The notes: a model not told the origin generated them from the sequence alone. A DNA stretch of 29,687 nt from Flavobacterium sp. (GCA_003449615.1 DMHA01000272.1:3596-33282); one strand, 5' to 3'; counted from the first letter of the stretch, positions 14,715-22,776 are shown. Translations and numbers: made by a program.

Positions 14715-16805
14715 ATGCAAAGTTTCAGAACAGAAATAGAAGATCCAATTGTCCAAAAAGACATTATCGATTTAGAGAGAAAAATCGCTTTATTCCGTGA
14801 TGGAAAAATTGATGATGAACGTTTTCGCAGCCTTCGATTGGCTCGTGGCGTTTATGGTCAACGTCAAGAAGGCGTTCAAATGATTCGTATCAAATTGCCT
14901 TTTGGTAAAGTGACGAGCGAACAATTAGTGCGAATTTCAAAAGTTTCCGACGAATATTCAAGAGGACGTTTGCACATAACCACGCGTCAAGACATCCAAA
15001 TTCACTATGTAAGTTTAGACAGAACTCCCGAACTTTGGGCCGAATTAGAGAAAGACGATGTAACCCTTCGTGAGGCTTGCGGCAACACCGTTCGTAATAT
15101 TACTGCCAGTGAAAATGCAGGAATCGACCCCGAGGAACCTTTCGATGTGTCGCCTTATGCTTATGCTTTGTTCCAATATCTATTAAGAAATCCTGTTTGT
15201 CAAGAAATGGGTCGAAAATTTAAAATTTCATTTTCGTCTTCGGATAAAGATACCGCTTTGAGCTATTTGCACGATTTAGGATTTATTCCAAAAATTGTCA
15301 ATGGCGAAAGAGGATTCAAAGTAATGTTAGGAGGAGGATTGGGTTCACAACCACATCACGCCGAATTGTTATCGGAATTTATTCCAGCAAACCAAATTAT
15401 TCCAACCACCGAAGGAATTTTGAGAATATTTGACCGTTTTGGCGAAAGATCCAAAAGGTTGAAAGCGCGTATGAAATTCTTAATCAAAGATTTGGGTGCA
15501 GAAGCGTTTTTAAAATTGGTTGATGAAGAGAAAAAAGCCTTGTCTTGCCAATCGTTTGAAATTGACACAACGGCTTTTGATAATCCGATTCCAGAGCCAT
15601 TGAAAATTGCTCCAAAAGTAGAAATTTCAGATGTTGTCGCTTTCGAAAATTGGAAAAAATCGAATGTGTTTCAACAAAAACAAGCTGGATATCTTGCCAT
15701 TGGAATCAAAGTGCCTTTGGGAGATTTTTATACCGATAAAGCCAGATTATTGGCAGATTTGATTAAAAATTATGGGGCCAATGAGTTGCGTTTTACATTA
15801 AGACAAGACATTCTTATTTGCAACATAAAACAGGACAATTTGGTCTTTTTTTACCAAGAATTAGCCAAATTAAATTTTGTAGATTTAGGATATAATTCCA
15901 CAGCTGACATCACAGCTTGTCCAGGAACAGATACCTGTAATTTGGGAATTGCGAGCAGTACAGGAATTGCAACGGAACTGGAAAGAGTTTTGGCAGCAGA
16001 ATATCCGCAATACAATAACAACACAGATATTACCATAAAAATTAGTGGTTGTATGAATGCCTGTGGGCAACACAATATGGCACACATTGGTTTTCAGGGA
16101 ATGTCCATTAATTCAGGAAAATTAGTGGCTCCGGCACTTCAAGTGTTGTTAGGTGGCGGAAATTTAGGAAATGGTCAAGGAAGATTTGCCGATAAAGTAA
16201 TCAAAATTCCAAGTCGTCGTGGGCCCGAAGCCTTGCGTTCTATTTTGAATGATTTCGAAGCAAATGCAGACGGAAATTCATTTTTAGATTATTATGATGC
16301 CAAAGGCGAAAAATATTTCTTCGAATTATTGTCGCCACTCGCAGACATCACGAATCTTACAGATGCCGATTTTATCGATTGGGGAAATGCCGATAATTAT
16401 GTAAAAGCCATTGGTGTGGGCGAATGTGCCGGTGTTGTGATTGATTTAGTAGCTACATTGATTCTTGAGGCCAAAGACAAATTGACATTTGCTAACGAAG
16501 CTTTCGATGATAAAAAATGGTCTGATGCGATTTATTTGGCTTATGCAGGATTTGTAAATGGGGCCAAAGCTTTATTGCTTTCCGAAAACGAAAAAACCAA
16601 TCATCACGCAGGAATCATCGATTTATTTGATACTGTTTTTGTGGAAACCAATAAAATTGCGTTGAATTCGTCTTTCAAAGATTTGGTATATCAAATCAAT
16701 CAAAACGAACCTTCAGAGGAATTTGCAAAAAGATATATCCAAGATGCATCAGCCTTTTTTGAAACAATAGAAAAATACAGAGCCAAAGATTTAGCAAATG
16801 AATAA
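14715..16805 (+). CDS. Siroheme sulfite (nitrite/sulfite) reductase with C-terminal HEPN-like domain
   Basis: The enzyme reduces sulfite to sulfide with six electrons, using siroheme coupled to a [4Fe-4S] cluster. The usual NirA/CysI architecture covers residues 1-540: RLHITTRQDIQIHYV, then NTVRNITASENAGI, then FTLRQDILICN. The cluster/siroheme cysteines are C402-x5-C408 (CPGTDTC) and C446-x3-C450 (CMNAC). Sulfite rather than nitrite is favoured by the cys operon. Residues about 550-696 are an extra helical domain (AIYLAYAGFVNGAKALLLSE, then HHAGIIDLFDTVFV) that looks HEPN-like. The ATG at 14715 is preferred to an upstream ATG that would encode repeat sequence, because MQSFRTEIEDP begins the conserved protein and a Shine-Dalgarno sits 6 nt before it. 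The stop overlaps the next gene by 8 bp. Confidence 0.92.
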   Translation: MQSFRTEIEDPIVQKDIIDLERKIALFRDGKIDDERFRSLRLARGVYGQRQEGVQMIRIKLPFGKVTSEQLVRISKVSDEYSRGRLHITTRQDIQIHYVSLDRTPELWAELEKDDVTLREACGNTVRNITASENAGIDPEEPFDVSPYAYALFQYLLRNPVCQEMGRKFKISFSSSDKDTALSYLHDLGFIPKIVNGERGFKVMLGGGLGSQPHHAELLSEFIPANQIIPTTEGILRIFDRFGERSKRLKARMKFLIKDLGAEAFLKLVDEEKKALSCQSFEIDTTAFDNPIPEPLKIAPKVEISDVVAFENWKKSNVFQQKQAGYLAIGIKVPLGDFYTDKARLLADLIKNYGANELRFTLRQDILICNIKQDNLVFFYQELAKLNFVDLGYNSTADITACPGTDTCNLGIASSTGIATELERVLAAEYPQYNNNTDITIKISGCMNACGQHNMAHIGFQGMSINSGKLVAPALQVLLGGGNLGNGQGRFADKVIKIPSRRGPEALRSILNDFEANADGNSFLDYYDAKGEKYFFELLSPLADITNLTDADFIDWGNADNYVKAIGVGECAGVVIDLVATLILEAKDKLTFANEAFDDKKWSDAIYLAYAGFVNGAKALLLSENEKTNHHAGIIDLFDTVFVETNKIALNSSFKDLVYQINQNEPSEEFAKRYIQDASAFFETIEKYRAKDLANE

Positions 16806-17580
16806 AAATGTAAATCCAAGAGTAACTTTAGTAGGCGCTGGTCCTGGCGATCCCGATTTGCTGACTATCAAAGGGGTAAAAGCACTTGCCGAAGCCAATG
16901 TGGTTTTGTATGATGCTTTGGCAAATGAAGAAATATTGGCTTATGCACCCAAAAAATCCATCAAAATATTTGTTGGAAAAAGAAAAGGGGTTCACTCCTA
17001 TTCACAATTACAAATCAACCAGTTAATCGTCGATAATGCTTTTACTTATGGCAATGTGGTGCGATTAAAAGGGGGAGATTCTTTTGTTTTTGGGCGTGGT
17101 AGCGAAGAAATCGAATATGTCGAAAGTTTTGGAATTCCAACCTTTATTGTTCCAGGAATTTCATCATCGATTGCCGTTCCAGCCAATCAAGGAATTTCTT
17201 TAACAAAAAGAGGGGTTTCCGAAAGTTTTTGGGTCATTACTGGAACAACTTCAGATAGCAATTTATCAAAAGATGTAGCTTTGGCGGCCAAGTCAACAGC
17301 AACTGTCGTGATATTGATGGGAATGAGTAAATTGGAACAAATTGTAAGTTTGTTTCAAAACGAATCCAAAGGAGAAACTCCTGTTGCCATTATTCAAAAC
17401 GGAACAATGGCCAACGAAAAATCTGGTTTCGGAACTATCGATACAATTTCGCAAGTAGTTAAAGACAACCATTTGAGTTCGCCAGCCATCATTGTCATTG
17501 GCGAAGTCGTGAGAGAACGTAATAAATTAAAAGGATTTTACAAGGAATTGATTTCTAATAAAGTTTGCGCCAGAGAATAG
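16798..17580 (+). CDS. cobA: Uroporphyrinogen-III C-methyltransferase (SUMT)
   Basis: It transfers two methyl groups from S-adenosylmethionine to uroporphyrinogen III to give precorrin-2, the precursor of siroheme needed by the upstream sulfite reductase. The length of 260 residues is normal for a stand-alone SUMT. The N-terminus VTLVGAGPGDPDLLTIKG (9-26), VVLYDALA, VRLKGGDSFVFGRG and VPGISSSIAVPANQGISLT are family signatures. The ATG lies within the 3' end of the reductase gene (8-bp overlap), so translation is probably coupled. No precorrin-2 dehydrogenase/ferrochelatase domain is fused and none is found nearby, so those steps must be encoded elsewhere. It converges on the biotin cluster. 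Confidence 0.95.
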   Translation: MNKNVNPRVTLVGAGPGDPDLLTIKGVKALAEANVVLYDALANEEILAYAPKKSIKIFVGKRKGVHSYSQLQINQLIVDNAFTYGNVVRLKGGDSFVFGRGSEEIEYVESFGIPTFIVPGISSSIAVPANQGISLTKRGVSESFWVITGTTSDSNLSKDVALAAKSTATVVILMGMSKLEQIVSLFQNESKGETPVAIIQNGTMANEKSGFGTIDTISQVVKDNHLSSPAIIVIGEVVRERNKLKGFYKELISNKVCARE

Positions 17581-17633
17581 AATAATTGCGTTTTTTGAAG
17601 TGCAAACCAAATGTTTTTTTGAAACCATTCCGA

Positions 17634-18812
17634 TTAAATACTCAACAAAACACTTACGGCATTTCCGCCAAAACCAACTGCATTAACCAATACTTTTTTT
17701 ATAACCTTAAGCCTGTCAGGGTTTGAAACCCTGACAGGGTAAGAGTTTGTTAAAAACGGAACTCCAATAAATTCCTGATGTTGCATCATCAAAATTGCCA
17801 TTTCAATACTCAACATGCCCGAAGCACCAAAAGTGTGTCCTATTTTCCATTTATTGGTGGTTAACATTGGCAAATCGTTTCCGAAAACTTTTTGAATGGC
17901 TTTATATTCCGTTAAATCACCTGCTTTTGTTCCCGGAGCGTGCATTACAATAGCATCTACTTCTGATAAATTTGTGTTTTGCAATGCCATTTTCATCGAT
18001 TTTTGAAAACAATTGGCTTCAGCCGAAATGGAGGTGTTGTGTTCCAAAATTTCGGTGGCATAGCCAATGCCTTCAACAAAAGCGAGTGCGTTTTCTTCTC
18101 GTCCAATTTCCAAACAACAAACGGCGGCTCCTTCGCCAAGAATCAAAGTGTTTTGGGTTTTGTCTAAATCTAAAGCACGATTAGGATACACATTTTCATC
18201 GTTCGAATAAATTTTCAAAGCTCGCATTTGGGCAATCGTAAAATCGGTCAAAGGGGCTTCACTTCCACCGACCAAAAATTTGTCCGACATTCCAGCACGA
18301 AGCCAAGCCACGCCATTTAACAAAGCATGCAAGGCAGTAGAACAAGTAATAGAATGGGAAATTTCAGGCCCAGAACTTTGCAAATCATGGGCAACCCAAG
18401 AAGATATATTTCCCAAAGTGGTCGTTGGCGAAGCTAAAGTTTGGGCTTTACCTGTTTCTAAATAGTTGCGATAATGTTTTTCGAATAAATCAGTAGCTCC
18501 ACGTGACGAACCAATATTGATTCCGAAAACATCGTTTGAAGTCCATCCTGCATTTGCAGTGGCTTGACGGGAAGCTGCAATGGCATACAAAACCGATTTG
18601 TCCAAAGATTTGTATTTAATATCTGACTGCCTCAACGCCTGAATCAAATCATTTGAATCATCATCTAATTTGGCAACAAGCGTATTTTTATGGTCTAAAA
18701 AATGATTGGTAAAAAAATGATGGTCATTTTGATAGTTTTTCCAAATGGTTTTCGGATCATTTCCCAATGGAGAAATCGAGGCTATGGATGTTATGGAGAT
18801 GATTTTTGACAA
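17634..18812 (-). CDS. Beta-ketoacyl synthase (KAS I/II-like) of the biotin cluster
   Basis: A condensing enzyme of thiolase fold, 392 residues from a TTG start at 18810-18812 (MSKIISITSIASISPLG). An upstream GTG at 18851 lies in a dispersed repeat and is less likely. The Cys-His-His triad can be placed: C157 in SITCSTALHAL, H291 in MHAPGTKAGD (a HAPGT variant aligning without a gap to the usual HGTST), and H326 in KWKIGHTFGASG. The C-terminal LVNAVGFGGNAVSVLL is typical. Residues 359-367 (PVRVSNPDR) are encoded exactly by a 27-bp palindromic repeat. Being last in a bioF-bioD-bioA order suggests a part in making the pimeloyl thioester for BioF; this is inference. Confidence 0.85.
   Translation of the reverse strand: MSKIISITSIASISPLGNDPKTIWKNYQNDHHFFTNHFLDHKNTLVAKLDDDSNDLIQALRQSDIKYKSLDKSVLYAIAASRQATANAGWTSNDVFGINIGSSRGATDLFEKHYRNYLETGKAQTLASPTTTLGNISSWVAHDLQSSGPEISHSITCSTALHALLNGVAWLRAGMSDKFLVGGSEAPLTDFTIAQMRALKIYSNDENVYPNRALDLDKTQNTLILGEGAAVCCLEIGREENALAFVEGIGYATEILEHNTSISAEANCFQKSMKMALQNTNLSEVDAIVMHAPGTKAGDLTEYKAIQKVFGNDLPMLTTNKWKIGHTFGASGMLSIEMAILMMQHQEFIGVPFLTNSYPVRVSNPDRLKVIKKVLVNAVGFGGNAVSVLLSI
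17712..17738. repeat. CCTGTCAGGG palindrome inside the ketoacyl synthase gene
   Basis: Two perfect 13-bp arms (CCTGTCAGGGTTT/AAACCCTGACAGG) surround one base, 27 bp in total and nine codons in frame. TAAG occurs on both sides (17708-17711, 17740-17743). It shares its core with 21585-21615. Confidence 0.9.
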
Positions 18813-18844
18813 GGTTTTATATTTTGATGCAAAGTTCGTGAAAA

Positions 18845-18955
18845 ATGGCACACAGATGACACAGATTTAAACAGATAAAAACGGATTTTTTTTACTAATC
18901 TGTGGACTAAATAATAGTAAACTTTGTGCCTTCTTTGTGGTCTTTGTGTTTAAAC
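18845..18955. repeat. Two dispersed-repeat fragments between bioA and the ketoacyl synthase
   Basis: 18845-18868 is an exact 24-bp inverse copy of 1769-1792 (ATGGCACACAGATGACACAG and onward), continuing as AGATAAAAACGGATT. At 18921-18950 a second type, CTTTGTGCCTTCTTTGTGGT, is followed by CTTTGTGTTTAAA. Together they fill the 144-bp gap between the bioA stop and the synthase start. Confidence 0.7.
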
Positions 18956-18956
18956 T

Positions 18957-20228
18957 TTAAACTATTTCTAATGCTTTTTCGACTACTTCATATACTTTTT
19001 GCAATTGTTTGTCGGTAATAATGTAAGGTGGCAAAATGTAAATAATATTCCCAACAGGTCGCAGTATTATTCCGTTTTCTATAAAGAAATTATAGAGTTT
19101 GTTCCTTAAGCTTCCGTAATAACTTTCAGTGCTTTCGGTTTGTATTTTCAAGGCAAAAATAACTCCGAGAACTCGAGTTGTTGCAACTTTTGGATGGGAT
19201 TCAATATGATTTTGAAACGCCAAATGACTTTTATTTATTCGAGCAATATTGTCTTGCATTTCTTGGGTTTGGAGCAAAGATAAACTCGCCAAAGCTGCCG
19301 CACAACCCGTTGGATTTGCCGTAAAAGTATGGCCGTGAAATAAAGCTTTGTTGGTGTCTTCATTATAAAATGCTTCAAAAATATCCTGCTTGAAAGTAGT
19401 AATTGCCATCGGGATTGTGCCGCCAGTCAAGGCTTTTGACAAACACATCATATCTGGCTTTTCAATTAAATAATCGCAGGCAAAAGTCTTTCCTGTTTTT
19501 CCAAAACCTGTCATCACTTCGTCGGCAATGGTAAAGACTTTATTTTCTTGACAAATCTGGATTAATTTATCTAATGAATCCGGTGCGAACATCACCATTC
19601 CTGCTGCGCCTTGAACCAAAGGCTCGAATATGAATGCCGCACAATTATTATTTTTTATACTATTTCTTAAAGCATCAAAACTTTCTTGTTCTTGCCCTTT
19701 TGTTGGCACAGGAATTCTCACCACATCAATAAACATTCCCTGAAATGCTTCGGTAAAAAAGGAAATTCCACTCGCTGCCATTGCCCCAAAAGTATCGCCG
19801 TGAAAGGCATTTTCGAAAGCAATTATCGTGGTTTTCTTTTCTCCTTTATTGAAAAAATATTGCAGAGCGACTTTAATTGCTACTTCAACCGCAGTCGAAC
19901 CATTGTCGGAAAAGAATAATTTTTGTTGGTTTTTGGGCAAAATTTCCATCAACTTTTCAGCCAAAAGTATGGCTGGTTCGTGAGTAAATCCTCCAAAAAG
20001 AACGTGTTCCAAAGTGGTTAATTGTTTGTAAATCGCATCGGCAATAAATTGATTCGAATGTCCATAAGGATTTACCCACCACGAAGCAATCGCGTCAATA
20101 TATTCCGTGTTGTTTTCGTCCCAAAGCAGTGCTCCTTCGCCACGAACAATGGCGATGGACGGTTTTGAAGTTTTGTGTTGGGTGTAGGGATGCCAAATGT
20201 GAATTTGGTCTTTTTCAGATAGTGTCAT
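18957..20228 (-). CDS. bioA: Adenosylmethionine-8-amino-7-oxononanoate aminotransferase
   Basis: This PLP enzyme transfers an amino group from S-adenosylmethionine to KAPA, giving DAPA, the penultimate-but-one step of biotin synthesis. It has 423 residues, normal for BioA. IWHPYTQHKT (11-20), SWWVNPYGHSN (49-59), FFSDNGSTAVEVA (105-117) and AFHGDTFGAMAASG (141-154) match the family. The PLP lysine is K265 in CLSKALTGG, and ADEVMTGFGKTG (235-246) is the cofactor aspartate region. It lies on the minus strand between the DUF6498-like membrane protein (18 bp upstream) and the ketoacyl synthase. Confidence 0.97.
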   Translation of the reverse strand: MTLSEKDQIHIWHPYTQHKTSKPSIAIVRGEGALLWDENNTEYIDAIASWWVNPYGHSNQFIADAIYKQLTTLEHVLFGGFTHEPAILLAEKLMEILPKNQQKLFFSDNGSTAVEVAIKVALQYFFNKGEKKTTIIAFENAFHGDTFGAMAASGISFFTEAFQGMFIDVVRIPVPTKGQEQESFDALRNSIKNNNCAAFIFEPLVQGAAGMVMFAPDSLDKLIQICQENKVFTIADEVMTGFGKTGKTFACDYLIEKPDMMCLSKALTGGTIPMAITTFKQDIFEAFYNEDTNKALFHGHTFTANPTGCAAALASLSLLQTQEMQDNIARINKSHLAFQNHIESHPKVATTRVLGVIFALKIQTESTESYYGSLRNKLYNFFIENGIILRPVGNIIYILPPYIITDKQLQKVYEVVEKALEIV

Positions 20229-20246
20229 TATTGTTGAAAAAAAGAC

Positions 20247-20894
20247 TTATAAAAAGATTTCAGTAGCATTATCTTGCGCTTCATTTTTCGAAATTGAAAT
20301 CATTATGGTATCGGCAATAGATTTTACTATCACAAAAACTACTGCGAAAGCAATAATTCCATTTCTGTCACTAAATTGTTCGCTAAAGAACTCAAACGTA
20401 AAATATCCTAAAACAATTACCACATGCAAAACGATAATTCTAGGGCTGAAAAAGGAACAATATTCCTCTGGGGTTGTTATTTTATAAGTTCCATTTAGAA
20501 AATAAAAATAAATGAGTTCTAATAATTTTGCTGTAAAAAGACCAAAAATCATGATTTTGAAATTGTTGTCTATAAATGCCAAGTAATTTATAAAATTCAT
20601 CCCCTCATGTTTTGTCGAAATTATGCCTCCAATAAAAACCACTATGAAGATGAGGTAAAAGAATAATTCTCCCAGATTAATCATTAAATTAAATAACGCT
20701 TTTTTGATATGAGGGGCTTTTTGAGATGATTTTTGAGCGGTTAGAATTTTTATAGTATTAAAAAATACAATACTAAGGGTTTCGAGCCAATAAGAATAAA
20801 TAAGAGCAAAAATACTCCACTGAGCAAATATAACCCCTAAAAGAGGGATGGTATTCATTACAATTTGAGAAGTTATCTTTTTTCTATTTGTCAT
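20247..20894 (-). CDS. DUF6498-like multi-pass membrane protein
   Basis: A 215-residue protein with about six hydrophobic segments: near residues 14-32, 38-47, 70-92, 106-128, 150-172 and 178-200. The N-terminal SIFALIYSYWLETLSIVFFN, with its Trp-Leu-Glu in a helix, resembles the DUF6498 family of unknown function. The rest has no catalytic motif. It is inserted between bioD (37 bp upstream) and bioA (18 bp downstream) on the same strand, so it is probably co-transcribed, but it also has its own TAnnTTTG box at 20911-20918. A role in biotin biology, for example transport or membrane sensing, is possible but not supported by sequence. Confidence 0.75.
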   Translation of the reverse strand: MTNRKKITSQIVMNTIPLLGVIFAQWSIFALIYSYWLETLSIVFFNTIKILTAQKSSQKAPHIKKALFNLMINLGELFFYLIFIVVFIGGIISTKHEGMNFINYLAFIDNNFKIMIFGLFTAKLLELIYFYFLNGTYKITTPEEYCSFFSPRIIVLHVVIVLGYFTFEFFSEQFSDRNGIIAFAVVFVIVKSIADTIMISISKNEAQDNATEIFL

Positions 20895-20910
20895 AGTGTT
20901 AATTTTATTT

Positions 20911-20918
20911 CAAAGATA
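20911..20918 (-). promoter_or_regulatory. Putative internal -7 box before the membrane protein
   Basis: The minus strand reads TATCTTTG (TAnnTTTG) 16 nt before the ATG at 20894, within the biotin cluster, so the distal genes may have a second promoter. Confidence 0.4.
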
Positions 20919-20931
20919 TTTATTTTTTTGC

Positions 20932-21570
20932 TCACAGCTCGTTTAAGTTCTTTAAAAACAAATTGGCATATTCTCGAATAACATTTTGATCAAAATAAGG
21001 TTCATGTTCTATTCGTCCAATACATTTAATCCCAGATTTATTCAAAATTATTGCTTCGGTTGATTTATTTTCGTTACCACTAAAAATGATTCCTGCAACG
21101 GATATTTTTCTGTTTTTCAAGGCTTCGATTGTGAGCAAAGTGTGATTGATGCTTCCCAAATAATGTCTGGAAACGATGATTACTTTGTAGTCTTTTTGAA
21201 TTAAATCGATGATGCAATCCGTTTCATTTAATGGCACCAATAAACCTCCAGCTCCTTCAATAACAAGATGATTTTTTGTTTTTGGTTCTCTTATTTTCTT
21301 TAAATCGATAGAAATCCCATCAATTTTAGCAGCAAAATGTGGACTGGCTGACGTATTGAGTTGATAACTGTTTTCGTGAATAATGGTCCTTCGACTGCGC
21401 TCAGGATGACAATCGTTCGAAATATAGCTTTTTATTTTATGACTGTCGGAATTGTTCAAATCGCCGGCTTGAATGGGTTTCCAATAATCGGCTTGGAGCG
21501 CTTCGACAATGATGGCCGAGGCAATGGTTTTGCCTACATCGGTTGATATTCCTGTAATAAATAGTTTCAT
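20932..21570 (-). CDS. bioD: Dethiobiotin synthetase, with an in-frame repeat insertion
   Basis: BioD closes the ureido ring of dethiobiotin from DAPA, CO2 and ATP. Of 212 residues, the P-loop GISTDVGKT (7-15) is intact, with KPIQAG (31-36) and ASPHFAAKIDG next. VIEGAGGLLVPLNET and VVI-type SRHYLGSINHTLLTIEAL complete the pattern. Residues 54-61 are CHPERSRR, encoded by a 26-bp dispersed repeat (21385-21410); homologs pass directly from the SD-type loop to TIIHENSYQL, so about nine residues are extra in a surface loop. The insertion keeps the frame and both flanking motifs, so the enzyme may still be active. It follows bioF after 20 bp. Confidence 0.93.
   Translation of the reverse strand: MKLFITGISTDVGKTIASAIIVEALQADYWKPIQAGDLNNSDSHKIKSYISNDCHPERSRRTIIHENSYQLNTSASPHFAAKIDGISIDLKKIREPKTKNHLVIEGAGGLLVPLNETDCIIDLIQKDYKVIIVSRHYLGSINHTLLTIEALKNRKISVAGIIFSGNENKSTEAIILNKSGIKCIGRIEHEPYFDQNVIREYANLFLKNLNEL
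21385..21410. repeat. CHPERSRR-encoding dispersed repeat inside bioD
   Basis: GGTCCTTCGACTGCGCTCAG followed by GATGAC is the well-known short repeat (GTCATCCTGAGCGCAGTCGA on the other strand) usually found between genes. Here it lies within the bioD frame. Confidence 0.85.
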
Positions 21571-21584
21571 TAATTTAAAGTTTA

Positions 21585-21615
21585 TCCCTGTCAGGGTTTT
21601 GAACCCTGACAGGGA
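21585..21615. repeat. CCTGTCAGGG palindrome overlapping the bioF stop
   Basis: Perfect 14-bp arms (TCCCTGTCAGGGTT/AACCCTGACAGGGA) surround TTG. The bioF stop codon (21591-21593) lies in the downstream arm. It may double as a transcriptional pause or terminator hairpin between bioF and bioD. Confidence 0.9.
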
Positions 21616-22772
21616 TGTAGCGAACTAAAAACAAAAGTACTCAACAACCGCAAAACTTCTGATATTTCTGCTGCCGAATTGTAGCTATGCAAACAAAAAC
21701 GCAATCTTTCCTGACCTTCCGGAACGGTTGGCGAAAGAATGGCTTTGACATCAAAACCTTTATCTTGCAATTGATTGGCAATTTTTTTTACATTTTCATT
21801 TCCAGGAATAATCGCCGATTGAATGGCTGATTTACTTCTGACGAACATTGGTTTTAATCCCAAAATATTTTTTTCTTGATTGAAATGAATGATGTTTTCT
21901 TGCAGTTTTTCGATGGTTTTTTTTTCTGTTTCCAAATGTTGGTAAGCCATTAAAATCGTGGCAACAGAATGTGGAGAAAGTCCCGTAGTATAAATAAAAC
22001 TTCGAGCAAAATTCACGAGATAGGCTGCCAATTCCTGACTTCCTAAAATCGCTGCACCGTGGCAACCCAATCCTTTTCCGAAAGTCATAATGCGGGCGAA
22101 AACTTGGTCTTGCAATCCCATTTGTTGAACCAATCCTTCGCCAATTGAACCAAAAACACCCAAAGCATGGGCTTCATCAACCACAAGATAACAACCATGT
22201 TTTTCAGAAATAGCAACCAATTCTGCCAAATTCGGACAATCACCATCCATCGAGAAAACACTTTCTGTAACAATATAGATTCCAGTATTTTTAATTTTTA
22301 ATTCAAAATTTATAATTTTATTTTCCAAATCCTCAAAATCATTGTGTTTGAATTTATAAGACTTCGCATTCGACAGTTGGATTCCGTCACGAATAGAAGC
22401 ATGACACAGTTCATCGAATAAAATCAAATCTCCTTTTTGCGGAACAGAACTAAAAAACCCTAGATTGGCATCGTAACCCGAATTGAAAATCAAAGCACTT
22501 TCTGCTTGATGAAATTGTGCAATATAATTTTCAGCTTCTTGATAGATTTTATGATTTCCTGATAACAATCGAGAACCTGTTGCCCCGTTTTGGAGGCAAT
22601 GAGTGTCAATTAAATACTGGTGTGTTTGCTGGAAAATGGTTTCATTTTTGGAAAAACCAATATAATCATTGGATGAAAAATCGATTAAATTATTGGGTGT
22701 AGCCAATTTTCGCAAGGCGTTATTTTGCTTGCGAATTTCGAGTTTTTCGTTGAGATTTTTAGGAAACTTCAT
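21591..22772 (-). CDS. bioF: 8-amino-7-oxononanoate synthase
   Basis: BioF condenses pimeloyl thioester with alanine, releasing CO2, to make KAPA, using PLP. It has 393 residues. DFSSNDYIGFS (31-41), NGATGSRLLSGNH (62-74), FNSGYDANLGF (97-107), VDEAHALGVFG (198-208) and the PLP lysine K233 in TFGKGLGCHG are all family signatures. The last residues (SSLHPCQGSKP) do not look like a BioF ending and are encoded by a palindromic repeat that also contains the stop, so the original stop has probably been replaced. It is the first gene of the cluster, with a -7 box at 22777-22784 only 4 nt before the ATG. Confidence 0.95.
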   Translation of the reverse strand: MKFPKNLNEKLEIRKQNNALRKLATPNNLIDFSSNDYIGFSKNETIFQQTHQYLIDTHCLQNGATGSRLLSGNHKIYQEAENYIAQFHQAESALIFNSGYDANLGFFSSVPQKGDLILFDELCHASIRDGIQLSNAKSYKFKHNDFEDLENKIINFELKIKNTGIYIVTESVFSMDGDCPNLAELVAISEKHGCYLVVDEAHALGVFGSIGEGLVQQMGLQDQVFARIMTFGKGLGCHGAAILGSQELAAYLVNFARSFIYTTGLSPHSVATILMAYQHLETEKKTIEKLQENIIHFNQEKNILGLKPMFVRSKSAIQSAIIPGNENVKKIANQLQDKGFDVKAILSPTVPEGQERLRFCLHSYNSAAEISEVLRLLSTFVFSSLHPCQGSKP

Positions 22773-22776
22773 AAGG

